Source: Polyangiaceae bacterium (GTDB lineage: Bacteria; Myxococcota_A; Polyangia; Polyangiales; Polyangiaceae). Taken from it: a DNA stretch of 64,000 bases. The stretch lies in assembly GCA_016719945.1 (NCBI GenBank), contig JADJYE010000017.1:1-64000 (forward strand). Reading direction: 5' to 3'. The notes under the pieces were generated by a model. It was given only the letters and a program-made list of their open reading frames with translations, had not been told where the DNA came from and ran no database searches. Shown piece by piece: positions 34,963-44,603 of this stretch. The first letter of the stretch is position 1. Each line of letters begins with the position of its first letter. The translations under genes and the position numbers were made by a program.

Positions 34963-37612
34963 GGAAGCCCCCTGCCGCGAAGGCGCGCTTGAGGTTGCTG
35001 CCGGAGAACGAGGTCTTGTCGTCGCCGACGGCGTGGGAGAGGTCGGAGGCAAACAGGTTGGCCTTCGAGACGTCGGCGCCCCGGACGACGACCCGGTGGG
35101 CGATGACCTGCATGAGGTTGGCGCCGCGGAGCTTCGCCCTGGTGAGGTTCGTGTCGAACAACAGCGACTCCTTGAGGTTCGCGCGCGTGAGATCGGCGTC
35201 GGTCAGATCGGCGGCGGACAGGTCGCTCTGGGACAGGTCGCAGCCCGACAGATCGGCGCCGGCGAGCCGCGTGCCGCGGAGGTTCGTCTGAGGCATCTCC
35301 GAGCTCTTGAACACCGCCTTCTCGAAGTCGCACTCGTGCACGATGCGCAGGTTCGGTAGCTTGGCTTCCTCGAATTTTGCGCCCCGGCCTCGGCACATGA
35401 AGAACGCCGTCTCCGACAGCTCGCTCGCGCCGAAGTCGGCGCCGTCGAGGTCGCAGTCGATGAACGTCGCGAGCTTGAGCGAGGCGCCGCGCAGGCTCAC
35501 GCCGTTGAGGCGGACCTGCATGAAGGTGAGCTGCGAGCCGCGCAGGCCGTCGAGCTTGGCGCCGTCGAGGTCGAGGTCGCGCCAGGTGGCGGAGTCGAGG
35601 GCGATGTCGGTGAGGGTCGCGCCGCGCAGGTCCGCTCCGATGAGGACGGTCTCGGCGAGGTCGGCGCACGCCAGCAGCGCGCCCCTCAGGTTCGCGCGGC
35701 CCAGGCTCGCGCCCTTGAGCTTGGCGCCGGTGAGATCCGCGCCCTCGAGGTTGGCGTGCGCGAAGACGGCCTTCTCGAGGGTGGCGCCGATCAGCTTGGC
35801 GCCCGCGAGGTTCGCCTTCTCGAAGAAGGCGCCGCTGAGGTCGACCCCCGAGAGATCGACGCCGCGCAGATCGGCGCCGGTGAAGTCGCGCCGCTCGAGC
35901 GGCGCGCCTCGCACGAAGACCGCGAGCTCTTCGCGGGCGGCCTTCGACGCCTCCTCGTCCAGCTCGGGGGCGGGGTCGTGGTCATGCGCGCTGAGGCGGT
36001 ACGCGTCGACCAGCTGCCGCTCGGTGTCCTCGAGGCGCGCGATGAACTCCGGGCTGTTGAGGCGCTCCTCGACGCCGTCGAGCTCCATGCCGGCGTTGAT
36101 GCTGAGCTGGAGCAGCTCGCGCATGCGCTGCAGCTCCGCTTTGGCGGTGAACTTCGGCGGGCCGGCGGCGTTCTTCTTCGCCTCGGCGACGATGGCGTCG
36201 TAGTCCTGTCCGGTCTCGAGGCACATCGCGCGCAAGCGCTCTTCGGCGTCCGCGCGACGGCGCTCGGCGTCGGCGCGCGCCTCGTCGGCCTTCTTCTGGG
36301 CGTCCTCGATGATGGCGGGGATCTCGTCGAGCGAGATCTCCTTCGGTGGTGGGGACGCGGGGGTGACGTCGGGGACGAGCGCCGGGTCGGCGCCCGCCGA
36401 CAGCAGCGCCTCGCGGGACGCCTGCATCTCGCGCACTCGCTTTCGCTCGAGGTTCTGCTGCATCAAGCTCTCGATCGGGAGGACCGCGTCGAGCCGGTCG
36501 CCGGTTCGCGCGCCCGGCCCGCTCGGCTCCATCGAGTCGGGCATCAGATCTCGATCGAACAGCGCGTACGCGGCGAGCTTCTGGCGGTCGCTGCGCAGCT
36601 CGAGGGCAGACTTGTAGTGCGAGAGCGGCCTGCGATCGGCGTCGCGATCTTCCAGACCGACGAGCACGGTGTCGACGTCGGTCGCGTCGGCGGTCGCGAT
36701 CTCACGAAGCCCCCGGTAGATCATGAGCGCGCGCTCGTGCTTCGGGAACACGTGGACCGTGTCGAGGCGCAGGGGCACCTCCACGAGATCTCGCTCGGCG
36801 TCGCTCTTCGCGTACTTCTCCGCGATGCGCACGAAGACCCGCGCGACGAAGGCCGGCAGGCGCGCCTCGAGCACGGGCTTGGTCGGGTGCATGTTCTCGA
36901 CGCGGATGCGCTCGTCGCCTGCCCAGAAGCCCTTCAGCCGCTGGTCGGGCGCGGCCACGTTGAACATCTCGAAGTCGATGTCGTCTGCGAAGCCGGGCGC
37001 GTGCTTCTTCGCGTAGTCGAAGTCGTACGTGCCCACCTTCTTGAAGGCGGCGGGCCAGGTCGGGTCCATCGAGCTCGGGCTGCCCGGGTTGGGCCGATCG
37101 CCTCGGGAGGCGACGAGCTCGCGTGGATCTTCGACGTTCGGCAGAGGGTGAGCCTCCTTGCCTTCGTCGTCCTTGATGGGGCCGAGCCCGCGACCGATCG
37201 GGTTCTTGTCGTACTTCTCGCCGCCGAACGCGCGGCTGTAGTCGACCGGCATCTCGGTGAACGGCTCGGGCGGCGTCATCCCGGTCGCGCCCCAGCGCCG
37301 ATCGCCGAAGACCATGAGCCGGCGGTCGATGGTCGGCTTCTGGCTGTCAGGCGCGTCGGCGGGCCAGACGGCGACGCGCACGTAGCTCTGCTGCTTCGGT
37401 GTGCCCCCGGTGAAGCACGCGCCTGTCGCGAGGATCTCGCCCGTCGGCTTGAGCATCCAGAAGTCGAGGACGCCCATGCGACCGAGCTCGCCCTGCGCCA
37501 TCTTCCAGAGCTCGGGCTCGGTGCAGATGGCGTGCGGCCGATCGAACGGAACGGCCACCACGACCGAGGAAACCAGGAAATGTTTGCGCCGGTGATCGAA
37601 GCACCGATGCAC
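34955..37612 (-). CDS. DUF2169 domain protein fused to pentapeptide repeats
   Basis: The first standard start is GTG 37612. Family resemblance seems to begin earlier, at RVLKPFRAAYVHRCFDHRRK, and CTG 37645 has a better Shine-Dalgarno (GGGGAGG), so initiation there is possible. Residues 1-330 are DUF2169-like (HFLVSSVVVAVPFD, GDRRWGATGMTPPEPFTEMP, SRAFGGEKYDKNPIG). A coiled coil rich in Ala, Glu and Arg follows at about 420-520 (EDAQKKADEARADAERRRAD). The C-terminal 300 residues are pentapeptide repeats (DFTGADLRGVDLSGVDLSGA). DUF2169 proteins are T6SS effector-loading adaptors. It is probably the first gene of the module. Confidence 0.85.
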   Translation of the reverse strand: MHRCFDHRRKHFLVSSVVVAVPFDRPHAICTEPELWKMAQGELGRMGVLDFWMLKPTGEILATGACFTGGTPKQQSYVRVAVWPADAPDSQKPTIDRRLMVFGDRRWGATGMTPPEPFTEMPVDYSRAFGGEKYDKNPIGRGLGPIKDDEGKEAHPLPNVEDPRELVASRGDRPNPGSPSSMDPTWPAAFKKVGTYDFDYAKKHAPGFADDIDFEMFNVAAPDQRLKGFWAGDERIRVENMHPTKPVLEARLPAFVARVFVRIAEKYAKSDAERDLVEVPLRLDTVHVFPKHERALMIYRGLREIATADATDVDTVLVGLEDRDADRRPLSHYKSALELRSDRQKLAAYALFDRDLMPDSMEPSGPGARTGDRLDAVLPIESLMQQNLERKRVREMQASREALLSAGADPALVPDVTPASPPPKEISLDEIPAIIEDAQKKADEARADAERRRADAEERLRAMCLETGQDYDAIVAEAKKNAAGPPKFTAKAELQRMRELLQLSINAGMELDGVEERLNSPEFIARLEDTERQLVDAYRLSAHDHDPAPELDEEASKAAREELAVFVRGAPLERRDFTGADLRGVDLSGVDLSGAFFEKANLAGAKLIGATLEKAVFAHANLEGADLTGAKLKGASLGRANLRGALLACADLAETVLIGADLRGATLTDIALDSATWRDLDLDGAKLDGLRGSQLTFMQVRLNGVSLRGASLKLATFIDCDLDGADFGASELSETAFFMCRGRGAKFEEAKLPNLRIVHECDFEKAVFKSSEMPQTNLRGTRLAGADLSGCDLSQSDLSAADLTDADLTRANLKESLLFDTNLTRAKLRGANLMQVIAHRVVVRGADVSKANLFASDLSHAVGDDKTSFSGSNLKRAFAAGGFLG

Positions 37613-37659
37613 GTACGCAGCCCTAAAAGGCTTCAGGACTCTCAGGCTCGCCTCCCCAC

Positions 37660-37675
37660 CCGACCTTTGGGTCGG
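37660..37675. promoter_or_regulatory. Perfect palindrome upstream of the VgrG operon
   Basis: CCGACC-TTTG-GGTCGG, six-base arms with a four-base spacer, lies 15 bases before the possible CTG start and 48 bases before the GTG start of the DUF2169 gene. The position suits an operator or the leader of the operon mRNA; no regulator gene is adjacent. Confidence 0.4.
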
Positions 37676-37768
37676 AACACGATAGGAACTGTTCGTGGGA
37701 GGCGAAAGCGGTACGCCGGTAGCCAGCGTCGCACCTACAAGGTGGGACACTGCGGCGCGACGCACCGG

Positions 37769-37802
37769 ACCCGCGGCGCCCCAGCAGGGGGTCGCCGCGG
37801 GT
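37769..37802 (-). terminator. Strong hairpin after the PD40 lipoprotein gene
   Basis: Ten-base perfect arms ACCCGCGGCG (37769-37778) and CGCCGCGGGT (37793-37802) with a 14-base loop, starting 12 bases beyond the stop of the upstream gene. No T run follows, so it would be a non-canonical terminator or an mRNA-stabilising hairpin between that gene and the T6SS operon. Confidence 0.5.
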
Positions 37803-37814
37803 GAACGCGAGCCG

Positions 37815-39794
37815 CTACTGCGGCGGGGGCTTCTGGCAGAACCCGTCCACGCACTCCGACTCGGGGTAGTCGCAGCAGTCGGCTGCGGTCGCGCAGGCGT
37901 TGCCGTCCTCGGCGCACTCGCCGGGGATGCCGCACACGTAGGTGTTCGTCTCGGGGTCCTTGATGCAGGTGCCCGAGCAGCAATCGACGCCCGACTGGCA
38001 GCCTTGACCGAGCTCCTTGCACGGCTCGAGCGCGAAGTAAGCGTTCTCGCTGAGGCCACAGTCTTCCTGGCCGCGCAGGTAGAACGGCGGCTGAGAAGGG
38101 TCGGCCTGGCTCGGCGGATCGCTGATGGCGGCGATCCACAGCTGCTGCCGGTTGGCGCCGACGATGCGGTTACCGTAGTCGCGGCGTGAGATGAAGACGA
38201 GCCAGTAGTACCCGCCCGCGCGGAGCGGGGCGAACACCGGGTTGAAGCTGCGGTTGTCGCCCGAGATGTTGGCGAGCAGCTTGTTCTGCGAGCCGCTGAG
38301 GTCCGTCAGCCAGATCGTGCCGTCCCCTACCGAGCGCGACCCATAGGTGGTGCGCCCGTACGCGATGTACTCGGAGCCCGGCGTGAACGACGGGTACGCG
38401 GGGCGGCCGGCGCCGGCCGCCTGGGGGACGAGCGTGCTGATGTTCGAGACGGTCGTGCCGTCGGCGGCGACATCCGCCAGCATGAGGTTGCCGGTGTTCG
38501 AGTCGAACGCCCAGCCGTTGCTGTTGATGCCGCAGATCGCCGACAGCTTGGTGCCGTCGGGCGACCACGCCGGCTCGGCGCAGTTGTCACCGAGGGCGTT
38601 GGGGTTGAGCACCTGACCGGTGGTCGAGTCGACGATGCGGAGCTGATCGACGGCGCCGCCGTCGTTGCTCACCAGGATGCGATCGCCCGTCGCGTTGTAG
38701 GCGCTGAACGTTCCGCCCAGGCCCGCGCCGGGCGTGATCGTGCTCGGGGTCGCCGGGTCGGTCGTCAGGTCGAGCGTGAACTGCGGGAACGGAACGGTCG
38801 TGTCGAGGGTCGCCATCATGCGTGAGCCGTCGCGGCTCACGGTGTGACAGCCCCAGCAGCCGTTGGGCTGATAGAACTCCTCGGCGACCGGAGAGCTCGG
38901 CTTGATCTTCAGGATGCGGCCGTTGTAGTTGCCGGTGTTGCACACGCCGGGCAGCTCCCAGTAGTAGACCGCGCCCTTGAGTCGGCCCTGCGCGATGCGC
39001 CAGGTGCGGGTGACCGGCGAATACGCCTGGCCGCCGCTCCAGCGAGTCAGCGACACGGTCACCGGGTCGCTCTGCGCACCGCCTCCCGACGTGCCGATCG
39101 CGGCCCAGTCGGCCTCGGCGACGAGGAAGCGGCTCGGCGGAGCGGCCGTGAAATACGCCGTGTATTGGTAGTTCGCCTCGTCGACGGTCAGCTTGTACGC
39201 GTCCGCTGCGCCGCCGCCGTTCCACTGGATCTCCGGCGCGAGGACGTCGAGCGGGAAGACCGTCTGGTCGTACGGGTAGAGGACCTGCATCGACGGATCG
39301 GCGCCGCCGGTCGGGTTGTCGAGCTGGTCTTTCTGCTCGGGCGTCACGCCGCCGACGTCGACGGTCTTGATGATGACGACCGACGCCGTCGCGGTCCCGG
39401 AGCTCGAGCCGATCGTCGCGGTGATCGTCCCGACGCCGCCGTTCACTCCGGTCGGGGTGAAGGTGCTGCCGACGACGTCGCCGATGAACGGCTTCTCGAA
39501 GGTCCAGGTGACCTCGTCGGTGACGTCGATGCCGCCGAGCGTCGCGGTGAGCGCCTGGGTCGGGATGTTTCCGTTGTCGATCACGAGCTCGAAGCTCGCG
39601 GGCTCGATCTGGATCTCCTGCCCGTTCGAGCCGCCGCCCTGGCCGAAGCCCGCGCCGGTGCCTCCGGCGTTGTCGGCGCCTTGGCCGTCGCCGCCGCCAC
39701 CCGTGCCGGGAGTTATCGAGCCGGCGCTGCAGCCGATCGAGTGGATGAGGGCGCTGATGAGCGCCATGAAGACAAGCAGGGAGCGATGCTGCAT
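37815..39794 (-). CDS. PD40/TolB-like lipoprotein with one haem c motif and Cys-rich tail
   Basis: ATG 39794 gives a good lipoprotein signal (LLVFMALISALIHSIGC); the frame is open seven codons further. The 659-aa product has a Gly-rich spacer and a bacterial-Ig-like segment (about 60-140). A beta-rich region follows, then one CWGCH motif near residue 320 (NGCWGCHTVSRDGSRM). WD40-like PD40 repeats come next (AEPAWSPDGTKLSAICG, GRPAYPSFTPGSEYIAYGRT). The last 60 residues are a disulphide-rich tail (CQSGVDCCSGTCI, CATAADCCDYPESECVDGFC). A single haem c next to a propeller suggests an envelope redox or sensing role. The function is unknown. Confidence 0.8.
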   Translation of the reverse strand: MQHRSLLVFMALISALIHSIGCSAGSITPGTGGGGDGQGADNAGGTGAGFGQGGGSNGQEIQIEPASFELVIDNGNIPTQALTATLGGIDVTDEVTWTFEKPFIGDVVGSTFTPTGVNGGVGTITATIGSSSGTATASVVIIKTVDVGGVTPEQKDQLDNPTGGADPSMQVLYPYDQTVFPLDVLAPEIQWNGGGAADAYKLTVDEANYQYTAYFTAAPPSRFLVAEADWAAIGTSGGGAQSDPVTVSLTRWSGGQAYSPVTRTWRIAQGRLKGAVYYWELPGVCNTGNYNGRILKIKPSSPVAEEFYQPNGCWGCHTVSRDGSRMMATLDTTVPFPQFTLDLTTDPATPSTITPGAGLGGTFSAYNATGDRILVSNDGGAVDQLRIVDSTTGQVLNPNALGDNCAEPAWSPDGTKLSAICGINSNGWAFDSNTGNLMLADVAADGTTVSNISTLVPQAAGAGRPAYPSFTPGSEYIAYGRTTYGSRSVGDGTIWLTDLSGSQNKLLANISGDNRSFNPVFAPLRAGGYYWLVFISRRDYGNRIVGANRQQLWIAAISDPPSQADPSQPPFYLRGQEDCGLSENAYFALEPCKELGQGCQSGVDCCSGTCIKDPETNTYVCGIPGECAEDGNACATAADCCDYPESECVDGFCQKPPPQ

Positions 39795-39874
39795 TGGGAG
39801 TGCCTCCGCGCTCACGAAGATACCAGAGGCTGGCGGTCGCGTCGCCGCTCGGGCGCTGATAAGAGCGAGAGACC

Positions 39875-40363
39875 ATGTTCAGGCTGGAGCCTCAGACCAT
39901 CGAGTTCGCGGACCACGCCCCGCTCAGGGTGTCCGACAGCGCCGTCGTCGGAGCGCCTAGGGGCCGCGTCTTCGAGGCGTTCGCGGACGCTGGCTCGTGG
40001 CATCGGTGGTTTCCGCTGATGACACGCTCCCGGTGGACCACGGCGGAGACGCGCCGCGTGGGCGCCGAGCGGGAGGTCTCCTTGCTCGCCATGGGGACGT
40101 TCCTCGAGCGCTTCATCGTGTGGGACGCCGACGAGCACATGGCCTTCACCATCCTCACCTCCTCGTCGCCCTTCGCGACGGGGATCGTCGAGAGCTTCCG
40201 CTTCGCTGACGCCGACGGCGGGCGCTCGACGCGCGTCGACTGGGTCCTCGCGGCGCGGCCGCGCCTGGTGGGCAAGCTGCTCAAGCCGGTCCTGGAGGCG
40301 ACGATGCGCCGCGTCTTCCGGGGCTCCGGCCCGCGGCTCGAGTCCTACCTCAAGAGCCGATAG
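39875..40363 (+). CDS. SRPBCC-family (polyketide cyclase/dehydrase-like) protein
   Basis: A 162-aa protein with the START-like SRPBCC pattern: VSDSAVVGAPRGRVFEAFAD, WHRWFPLM after the first strand and helix, a central beta-sheet (GTFLERFIVWDADEHMAFTI) and a long C-terminal helix (LLKPVLEATMRRVFRGSGPR). The fold makes a pocket for hydrophobic ligands; the ligand is unknown. It lies seven bases before the CPBP protein gene, so the two are probably co-transcribed. Confidence 0.82.
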   Translation: MFRLEPQTIEFADHAPLRVSDSAVVGAPRGRVFEAFADAGSWHRWFPLMTRSRWTTAETRRVGAEREVSLLAMGTFLERFIVWDADEHMAFTILTSSSPFATGIVESFRFADADGGRSTRVDWVLAARPRLVGKLLKPVLEATMRRVFRGSGPRLESYLKSR

Positions 40364-40370
40364 CGAAGCC

Positions 40371-41207
40371 GTGCTGCGGTTCCCACGTCGACTCTGGAAG
40401 GCGTACGTCACCGATCTTCGCGACGAGGTCGACGCGGAGAGCGCCGCCTACCGCGCGAAGGTGTCGCCGTCGGTCGTGTCGCGGAACCTCGCGATCGTCT
40501 TCATCGGGGCCGCGGTGTGCATGCTGCTCGTCCGCTTCTGCGGCAACGTCGAGGACCCCAGCTGGGTGCGCAAGCTCCTGCAGCCCATCGGCCTCGGCAA
40601 GCTCGCCGGCACGTTCGAGCACGCGGTCACCAAGTCGCCGGACAAACGCATCAACCAGCGGATCTGGTGGGCGACCGCGCGGGTCGTCGCGTACCTCGTG
40701 CTGCCGATCCTGATCGTGAAGCTCGGGCTCCGCGCGAAGCTCTCCGACACCGGGCTCGGCCTCAAGGGGCCGTCGCAGTGGAAGATCTACGCGACGCTGC
40801 TCGCCCTCGTGGCGCCGCTCGTGATTTGGGTCTCGTTCTCGCCCGCCTTCCAGGCGAAGTACCCGTACTATCGCCTGGCGAAGGGGGAGGGGCTGTGGCC
40901 GAGGTTCATCACATGGGAGGCGCTCTACGCGACCCAGTTCCTCGGCATCGAGTACTTCTTTCGCGGCTTCTTCATCCACGGTCTGCGGCGAGAGCTCGGC
41001 TACGCGGCGGTGTTCGCGCCGGTCGTGCCCTACGTGACCATCCACTTCGGCAAGCCGCTGCCCGAGGCGCTCGGCTCGCTGTTCACGGGCTTCTTGCTCG
41101 GCACGTTGAGCCTGAGGTCGCGGTCGGTGTGGGGGGCTTGGGGCGTGCACGCCGCCGTGGCTTGCTCGATGGACTTCTTGAGCCTGTGGCACCAGGGCCG
41201 GCTCTAG
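40371..41207 (+). CDS. CPBP-family intramembrane metalloprotease-like protein
   Basis: GTG 40371; 278 aa with several membrane segments (NLAIVFIGAAVCMLLVRFCG, YLVLPILIVKLGLR, LLALVAPLVIWVSFSPAF). The C-terminal CPBP block shows GIEYFFRGFFIHGLRRELG, YVTIHFGKP and HAAVACSMDFLSL. In the motif EExxxR the first Glu is Ile here, while the second Glu, the Arg and both His are present, so activity is uncertain. CPBP proteins process prenylated proteins or peptides and often accompany ABC exporters. The kinase and exporter genes that follow on the same strand support a joint role. Confidence 0.82.
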   Translation: MLRFPRRLWKAYVTDLRDEVDAESAAYRAKVSPSVVSRNLAIVFIGAAVCMLLVRFCGNVEDPSWVRKLLQPIGLGKLAGTFEHAVTKSPDKRINQRIWWATARVVAYLVLPILIVKLGLRAKLSDTGLGLKGPSQWKIYATLLALVAPLVIWVSFSPAFQAKYPYYRLAKGEGLWPRFITWEALYATQFLGIEYFFRGFFIHGLRRELGYAAVFAPVVPYVTIHFGKPLPEALGSLFTGFLLGTLSLRSRSVWGAWGVHAAVACSMDFLSLWHQGRL

Positions 41208-41229
41208 TGGTCTACTACCGGGAGCCGGT

Positions 41230-42824
<1,595 letters not shown>

Positions 42825-42828
<4 letters not shown>

Positions 42829-44603
42829 CCCGCCACGCATCGACGTATCCGGTCACGCTGCAGGCGCAGCTGCGGGACAAGCTCGGGTGGTACGCGGGGG
42901 GCGGCGCGCTGCTGTTCGTGCAGCAGCTGCTCATGGCGCGGCGCGACTTCTTCGTCCGCGACGCGGTCGACGCGGCGAACCAGCTGCGCGCGGGCGACGC
43001 GAAGTCGGCGGCCCTGGCGATCATCCTCGTGAGCATCGTGGCCGCCGTCGCGCGCGTGCTGTCGCGGGTGGCGATCTTCTCGGCGGGTCGCAACGTGGAG
43101 TACGAGCTGCGCGCGGTGCTGTTGGATCGGCTTCAGCGGCTCGGGCCTGCGTTCTTTCGAACGATGCCGACCGGGGAGATCATGAGCCGGGCGACCAACG
43201 ATCTCACGCAGGTTCGCCTGCTGTTGGGCTTCGGCATCCTCAACGTCATCGCGAGCACCTTCGCCGTCGTGAGCGCCGTCTACGTCATGACGACAGTCTC
43301 CGTTCGGCTGACCCTGGCGAGCTTCGTCACGCTGCCGCTCTTGTGGGTCGTCACCCGGAGCTTCTCGATCCGCATGTTCTCGCGGACCAAGGAGAACCAA
43401 GAGGCGATCGGGCAGATGAGCGATCGCGTGCTCGCCAGCCTCTCGGGGGCGCGCGTCATCCGCAGCTTCGGGCTCGCGAAGAGCGAGCTCGACGCCTTCG
43501 AGCACCACAACGCGAACTACCTCGAGAAGAGCCTCGGGCTCGCGCGCATCCGCGGCTCGATGGGGCCGGTGATGGGCGCCATCGCGGCGGCGGGCATCCT
43601 CGTCGTCTTTTATTACGGCGGCACGCTGATGGAGCGCGGCGAGATCTCCCCGGGCGAGTTCGTCTCGTTCTGGCTGGCGCTGCTCCGGCTCACGTGGCCG
43701 CTGCTCGCGCTCGGGTTCGTGGCGGCGATCGTCCAGCGTGGACGCGCGGGGTACGAGCGCCTCGCGACCATCTTCCAGGCCGTCCCCGAGATCGAGAGCG
43801 GTGAGCTGGCGCGCTCGACGCCGGTGCGGGGCGAGCTCTCGGTTCGGGGCCTGTCCTATTCCTACGGGGACAAGCCCGTCCTGCGGCACGTGAGCTTCGA
43901 CGTCCCGGCTGGGCATTCGCTGGCGATCGTCGGGCGGACCGGCAGCGGAAAGAGCACCATCGCCGCGCTGCTCCCGCGCCTGTTGCCGACCCCGGCGGGC
44001 GCCGTCTTCCTCGACGGCGACTGCATCTGCACGCTGCCGCTAGGGCGCGTTCGCGGGAGCATCGGGTACGCGCAGCAAGACGCCTTCCTGTTCTCGACCA
44101 CCGTCGCGAAGAACATCGGCTACTCGCTCGACGATCCGGACTCGGCCGACGCGGACCGTGCGATTCGCACGGCGGCCGCCGAGGCGGAGGTCCTGGCCGA
44201 GGTCGAGTCGCTCCCGGAGGGGTTCGACACCGTCGTCGGAGAGCGCGGCGTGCAGCTCTCCGGGGGGCAGCGGCAGCGCATCGCCCTCGCGCGCGCGCTG
44301 CTTCGGCACCCCGCTGTGCTGGTGCTCGACGACCCGCTGTCCGCCGTCGACGCCAAGACCGAGGCCGCGATCTTGGAGGCGATCGAGCGGCAGAAGAAGG
44401 ACCGCACGGTGGTGCTCATCACGCACCGCATCGCGGCCGCGCGGCGCTGCGATCAGATCGTCGTCCTGGACGAGGGCGAGATCATCGAGCGCGGAACGCA
44501 CGACGAGCTGGTCGCCGCCGGCGGCTTGTATGCTGCGTTCGCGAGCGAGCAGGAGCTCGAGGCCGATCTCGACGCCCTCGATCTGGGCGAGGACGCGGCG
44601 TGA
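42825..44603 (+). CDS. ABC exporter half-transporter (degenerate-site subunit)
   Basis: A 592-aa protein with an N-terminal six-helix membrane domain and a C-terminal ATPase: Walker A GRTGSGKST, signature LSGGQRQRIALARAL, Walker B VLVLDDPLSAVDA. The catalytic Glu after Walker B is Asp, while the signature is canonical. This matches the degenerate subunit of heterodimeric exporters such as TM287/288 or BmrCD. It overlaps both the kinase gene and its partner (GTGA at 44600). The substrate is unknown; the MsbA/BmrA-type family exports lipids, peptides or drugs. Confidence 0.93.
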
